A stretch of DNA of 64,000 nt, taken from Lachnoclostridium sp. An169. GTDB lineage: Bacteria; Bacillota; Clostridia; Lachnospirales; Lachnospiraceae. The notes under the pieces were generated by a model that was not told the DNA's origin, did no database searches, and saw nothing but the letters and a program-made list of their open reading frames with translations. Every line of letters starts with the position of its first letter. Position 1 is the first letter of the stretch. The stretch is from contig NZ_NFKT01000017.1 in assembly GCF_002160525.1 (NCBI RefSeq), forward strand, positions 1-64,000, read 5' to 3'. The position numbers and the translations under genes are program-made. Of this stretch, positions 61,369 through 64,000 are shown piece after piece.

Positions 61369-62253
61369 TTACAAATCATGATCATCGTCCATCACAAACT
61401 CCCGGAAACGCTGTGCAGCAGGCGGGAGAAATGCCCGTCCGTCGCTGATCATATAAAAATATCTGTCGTTCTCCGGAAATTCAATCTCCAGTATCTTCAC
61501 ACTCAGTCTTTTCAGCAGATCCATAAAGGGAACCACGGAGACGCCAAATCCCTGTGCCGTCAGTCCCGCCACAACCTGATCCTCCTCCGTTTCTGCAACA
61601 GTCAGGGGATGTCCTCCCGCCTTTTCAAACATCTGATCAACAACACTTCGCAGTCCTGAAGATCTGGAAAAACCGATGAAAGGATAGGGCAGCAGTTCCT
61701 CAAGACTGACTTTTTCTTTCTCTGCCAGCGGATGGTCCTGCGGTGTGATCACTACCATCTTCTGCTTTCTGACCGGCACGGCATTCAGCCCCGTCTCTTC
61801 TAATGGTCTGGAGCAGAACACCAGGTCATATTTCTTTTCTTTCAGACCTTCGATCAGTTCTGAAGTGATTCCGGTATGAAAGGTAAAGCGGATGTCCCGC
61901 CCTTCGTTCTCCTTCAAAAAACGTGCAGCCATATCCGGGATATATTCCACTCCCAAAGTCCTCAGGAATCCAAGCCGGATCAGTCCTTCCCCTTTCGCGC
62001 TCTTCTGAAGCGAAGCGATCCCTTCATCCAGAGTCGCCAGTGTTTTTTCGGCGCACACAAGAAATTCCTTCCCAAAGCGTGTCAGTTCTGTGTTTCTCCC
62101 GCTTTTTTCAAAGAGGGGAACTCCCAGTTCACTCTCAAGCTGCATAATCGCATGGCTCAGACTTGGCTGTGTGATAAAAAGCTCTTCGGCGGCCTTCCTG
62201 TAATGCTTTACATGAGCTAATTTTACAAAATAACGAAGATAAAACAGATTCAA
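61369..62253 (-). CDS. LysR-family transcriptional regulator
   Basis: About 294 residues. The HTH is KHYRKAAEELFITQPSLSHAI, and the C-terminal effector domain has LIRLGFLRTLGVEYIP and FGVSVVPFMDLLKRL. The TTG at 62253 after AAGGGATGGG gives the family-typical NLFYLRYFVKLAH start; a GTG at 62274 is possible. It is divergent from the YczE-like gene, and the T-N11-A palindrome between them is the likely binding site. Effector unknown. Confidence 0.9.
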   Translation of the reverse strand: MNLFYLRYFVKLAHVKHYRKAAEELFITQPSLSHAIMQLESELGVPLFEKSGRNTELTRFGKEFLVCAEKTLATLDEGIASLQKSAKGEGLIRLGFLRTLGVEYIPDMAARFLKENEGRDIRFTFHTGITSELIEGLKEKKYDLVFCSRPLEETGLNAVPVRKQKMVVITPQDHPLAEKEKVSLEELLPYPFIGFSRSSGLRSVVDQMFEKAGGHPLTVAETEEDQVVAGLTAQGFGVSVVPFMDLLKRLSVKILEIEFPENDRYFYMISDGRAFLPPAAQRFREFVMDDDHDL

Positions 62254-62314
62254 TTTTTCCCATCCCTTCTGCACAAGATTATTTTATACAATAGAATACT
62301 ATCACACCGTACTC

Positions 62315-62381
62315 TGATAGAAAATATCTATCATTCCATGAAAATTATTTATTTGCCAAAGCTGTACAGAATCGCTAGACT
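62315..62381 (+). promoter_or_regulatory. LysR-type palindrome and promoter of the YczE-like gene
   Basis: A perfect palindrome TGATAGA-AAATA-TCTATCA (62315-62333) of the T-N11-A type lies 20 bp before a promoter: TTGCCA (62353-62358), 17 bp, TAGACT (62376-62381). Confidence 0.6.
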
Positions 62382-62427
62382 GTAATTCGGCGTAATTCTT
62401 TATTATTCAATGCCAGAAGGAGTGAAA

Positions 62428-63114
62428 ATGAACATGAACAAAGATGAACGGCACATATGGCGGGGTGAACTGGCCCTTATCGTCGCCGTGGTCATCAACA
62501 GTTTCGGCGTTGTACTGATGTTGTACTCCAACGCAGGGATCTCTGCCATCTCCAGTGTGCCATATGCCTTTACCGATGTATTTCCCCAGCTTACACTCGG
62601 GACATGGACTTATCTTTTTCAGGGTCTTCTGATCTTAAGCCTGATGATTCTGAGGAAACATTTTGTCCCGGTCTATCTGTTCAGTTTTGCAGTTGGATTT
62701 GTGTTCAGTGAACTGCTTGATGTGCATGAATCATGGATACAGGTACTGCCGGATACTCTGCCATGCCGGATCCTGTATTTTCTGATCAGTTACATTCTGA
62801 TCAGTCTGGGGATCGCTCTTTCCAACCGCTGCGGGCTCCCCATCATACCTACCGATCTCTTTCCCCGGGAGCTTTCCCAGATCACAGGTATCGGATACCC
62901 GGTAATCAAAATCAGCTTTGACGTGATCTGCCTTGCCATTACAGCGGTCATGACCTTTGTTTTCCTGGGGCATCTGGACGGGCTCGGAATCGGCACGGTT
63001 CTGGCGGCTTTTACAACCGGAAAAGCAGTGGGACTGGCAGGCTCACTTTTAGATCGGAAATTCCGCTTTGTCTCATTTCTTACAGAAAAAGCAGATGCAG
63101 ATCTTCCCGCCTGA
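62428..63114 (+). CDS. YczE/YitT-like (DUF6198) membrane protein
   Basis: About 228 residues with five or six helices. Features: SFGVVLMLYSNAGISAISSVP and SLGIALSNRCGLPIIPTDLF, fitting the YczE/DUF6198 family of unknown function. The ATG at 62428 has AGAAGGAG upstream; the frame opens at 62410. Likely controlled by the divergent LysR regulator. Confidence 0.85.
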   Translation: MNMNKDERHIWRGELALIVAVVINSFGVVLMLYSNAGISAISSVPYAFTDVFPQLTLGTWTYLFQGLLILSLMILRKHFVPVYLFSFAVGFVFSELLDVHESWIQVLPDTLPCRILYFLISYILISLGIALSNRCGLPIIPTDLFPRELSQITGIGYPVIKISFDVICLAITAVMTFVFLGHLDGLGIGTVLAAFTTGKAVGLAGSLLDRKFRFVSFLTEKADADLPA

Positions 63115-63141
63115 AGACCGCATCTGCCATCACTTCTTTTT
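63091..63141 (+). terminator. Terminator overlapping the end of the YczE-like gene
   Basis: Stem GCAGATGC (63091-63098) / GCATCTGC (63120-63127), followed by CATCACTTCTTTTTTA. It includes the stop codon. Confidence 0.6.
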
Positions 63142-63144
63142 TAT

Positions 63145-63281
63145 CTATAAGTTTTCTTTTACCCAGCTCTTGATATCGATACCATTCAGAAGCTTTCCCT
63201 CTCTCCATTCTGCTGCCGGGCAGTGTTCTTCCAGGCTTTTTTGTCCATCCAGTTAAGATCCTTCCGGGTGTAAGGTTCCTT
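63145..63281 (-). pseudogene. 3' remnant of an unidentified gene with a frameshift
   Basis: On the minus strand a frame reads KEPYTRKDLNWMDKK and, after a one-base slip in a run of six A (63237-63242), continues SLEEHCPAAEWREGKLLNG and then IDIKSWVKENL with a stop at 63145. The protein-like composition and clean join suggest the C-terminus of a lost gene, possibly frameshifted or affected by a sequencing error. I do not recognise the family. Confidence 0.4.
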
Positions 63282-63341
63282 TCACATGACGCCCCGACAG
63301 TACCGGCTTATGTACCGTCAGCAGCACGACCGCGCTCCCGG

Positions 63342-64000
63342 TCAGTAGATCAGATTCGCCAGAAGTACCAGGATCGGAATCGCTATCAGCGTCCTCTCCA
63401 GGAAAATCAGGAGCAGCTTCCAGAAGCCCAGAGGCACTTCGCTCTTGATCACAACCGTTCCCACCTCGGTCAGATAGATGATCTGTACAAGGGACAGGGC
63501 CCCGATAATAAACGTGGTCTTAACTGCCACATCTGAACCTGCCAGCAGCAGCGCCGGGATAAACATATCGGTAAATCCGACCAGGGTCGCCGGTGCCACA
63601 ACAAAAGCATCCTCCACGCCGAAGAGCTGAAGGTAGAGTCCCATGGGGTAGGAGATCCAGTCAAAGAAGGGCGTATAAGTGGCGATAGCCAGGGCTATAA
63701 CTCCCCAGGATGCCACGATGGGGATCAGGTCAAAGAGGGTTCCCATCATAACCTCCAGCCCGCTGACCAGCACGGTATCCACATGGAATTCACTGGCACG
63801 CTTACAGCTCGACTCCAGGGCAAAGGAAAGCACGCCTTTCTCTTCCGGCCGGTCCTCTGCCACCCGTCTTCCCGTCGCTTCCCGGTAAGTATTGGGGATC
63901 GTGCGGATCGGAGGAATTCTGGCAATGATCACCGCCAGTATCACTCCCACCACACAGACGCAGAGATAAAAGATGGGGAAACTGGAATCCAGTCCGATAG
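63342..64000 (-). CDS. YjiH-family (nucleoside-recognition/GATE domain) membrane protein, C-terminal part
   Basis: The frame is open to the right edge, so the N-terminus is outside; about 219 residues are seen. It has several helices and typical stretches TIPNTYREATGRR, FTDMFIPALLLAG and TEVGTVVIKSEVPL, matching YjiH-like proteins with a GATE/nucleoside-recognition domain. Proposed to act in transport; substrate unknown. A GTG at 63953 is internal, not the start. Confidence 0.85.
   Translation of the reverse strand, partial: IGLDSSFPIFYLCVCVVGVILAVIIARIPPIRTIPNTYREATGRRVAEDRPEEKGVLSFALESSCKRASEFHVDTVLVSGLEVMMGTLFDLIPIVASWGVIALAIATYTPFFDWISYPMGLYLQLFGVEDAFVVAPATLVGFTDMFIPALLLAGSDVAVKTTFIIGALSLVQIIYLTEVGTVVIKSEVPLGFWKLLLIFLERTLIAIPILVLLANLIY

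Noticed and set aside
1..64000. tRNA, rRNA or tmRNA genes
   Set aside because: No cloverleaf-type or conserved rRNA sequence was found in the intergenic gaps, all of which are under about 340 bp.

Overview
The window looks like a chromosomal segment of a Gram-positive, probably spore-forming, anaerobic Firmicute of the Lachnospiraceae type. The basis is protein style and gene content: a PdaA-type spore-cortex deacetylase, LrgAB, a DUF3784 protein, BceRS-AB and VanG-type modules, a ferredoxin-tailed aldo/keto reductase, AGGAGG ribosome sites and sigma-A promoters of TTGACA/17/TATAAT form. No rRNA, tRNA or CRISPR array was seen. The genus is not assignable from the sequence alone.

Layout. 1-8.0 kb (minus): the 5' part of an Rpn/PD-(D/E)XK-like protein, an HD phosphohydrolase plus aldo/keto reductase pair, and a tight phosphate-flavoured cluster phoH, HD hydrolase, ppk1, corA. 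8.1-14.5 kb (minus): a complete VanG/VanC-type (D-Ala-D-Ser) glycopeptide-resistance-like cluster. In transcription order it reads TetR regulator, vanR, vanS, D-Ala-D-Ser ligase, VanXY, and a VanT split into separate membrane and racemase ORFs. 14.6-20.4 kb: a divergent TetR gene, an HD protein and carAB. 20.5-23.9 kb: a HAD hydrolase, a transglutaminase-like protein and a peptidoglycan-binding protein. 23.9-29.1 kb (minus): the classical pyrH-frr-uppS-cdsA-dxr-rseP block of translation recycling, isoprenoid, lipid-carrier and site-2 protease genes. 29.1-31.9 kb: a ClC transporter and lrgAB. 32.1-34.3 kb (plus): aroF-aroB.

34.4-36.3 kb (plus): an A+T-richer three-gene arsR/permease/thioredoxin island that ends in a truncated ORF and three 17-bp tandem repeats. 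36.3-38.7 kb (minus): a VanH-like D-2-hydroxyacid dehydrogenase, a Cof-type HAD phosphatase and a DUF3784 protein. 38.9-45.2 kb (plus): a two-component system with a lipoprotein and a two-gene ABC transporter. Both transcription units carry the same 11-bp-period tandem repeat. 45.2-46.1 kb: pdaA. 46.2-51.2 kb (minus): an L-arabinose operon (araR, araD, araA, FGGY kinase). 51.4-52.8 kb: a C-terminally truncated AAA-ATPase and a methyltransferase remnant. 52.9-60.3 kb (minus): a BceRS-AB-like antimicrobial-peptide sensing/export module physically coupled to a sialate O-acetylesterase and a Gfo/Idh/MocA dehydrogenase. 60.5-64 kb: a YoaK-like DUF1275 protein, a LysR regulator divergent from a YczE-like membrane protein, a degraded coding remnant, and a YjiH-family protein running off the right edge.

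Main themes are cell-envelope stress and defence: VanG-type precursor remodelling, a BceAB-type exporter, a second TCS/ABC module, LrgAB, UppS/CdsA and PdaA. The most notable points are the split VanT, the tandem-repeat promoter plus 5' hairpin in front of the van ligase, the TetR gene in the position upstream of vanR, and the shared operator of the second TCS. Protein identities come from recognisable motifs and family resemblance, not database searches.
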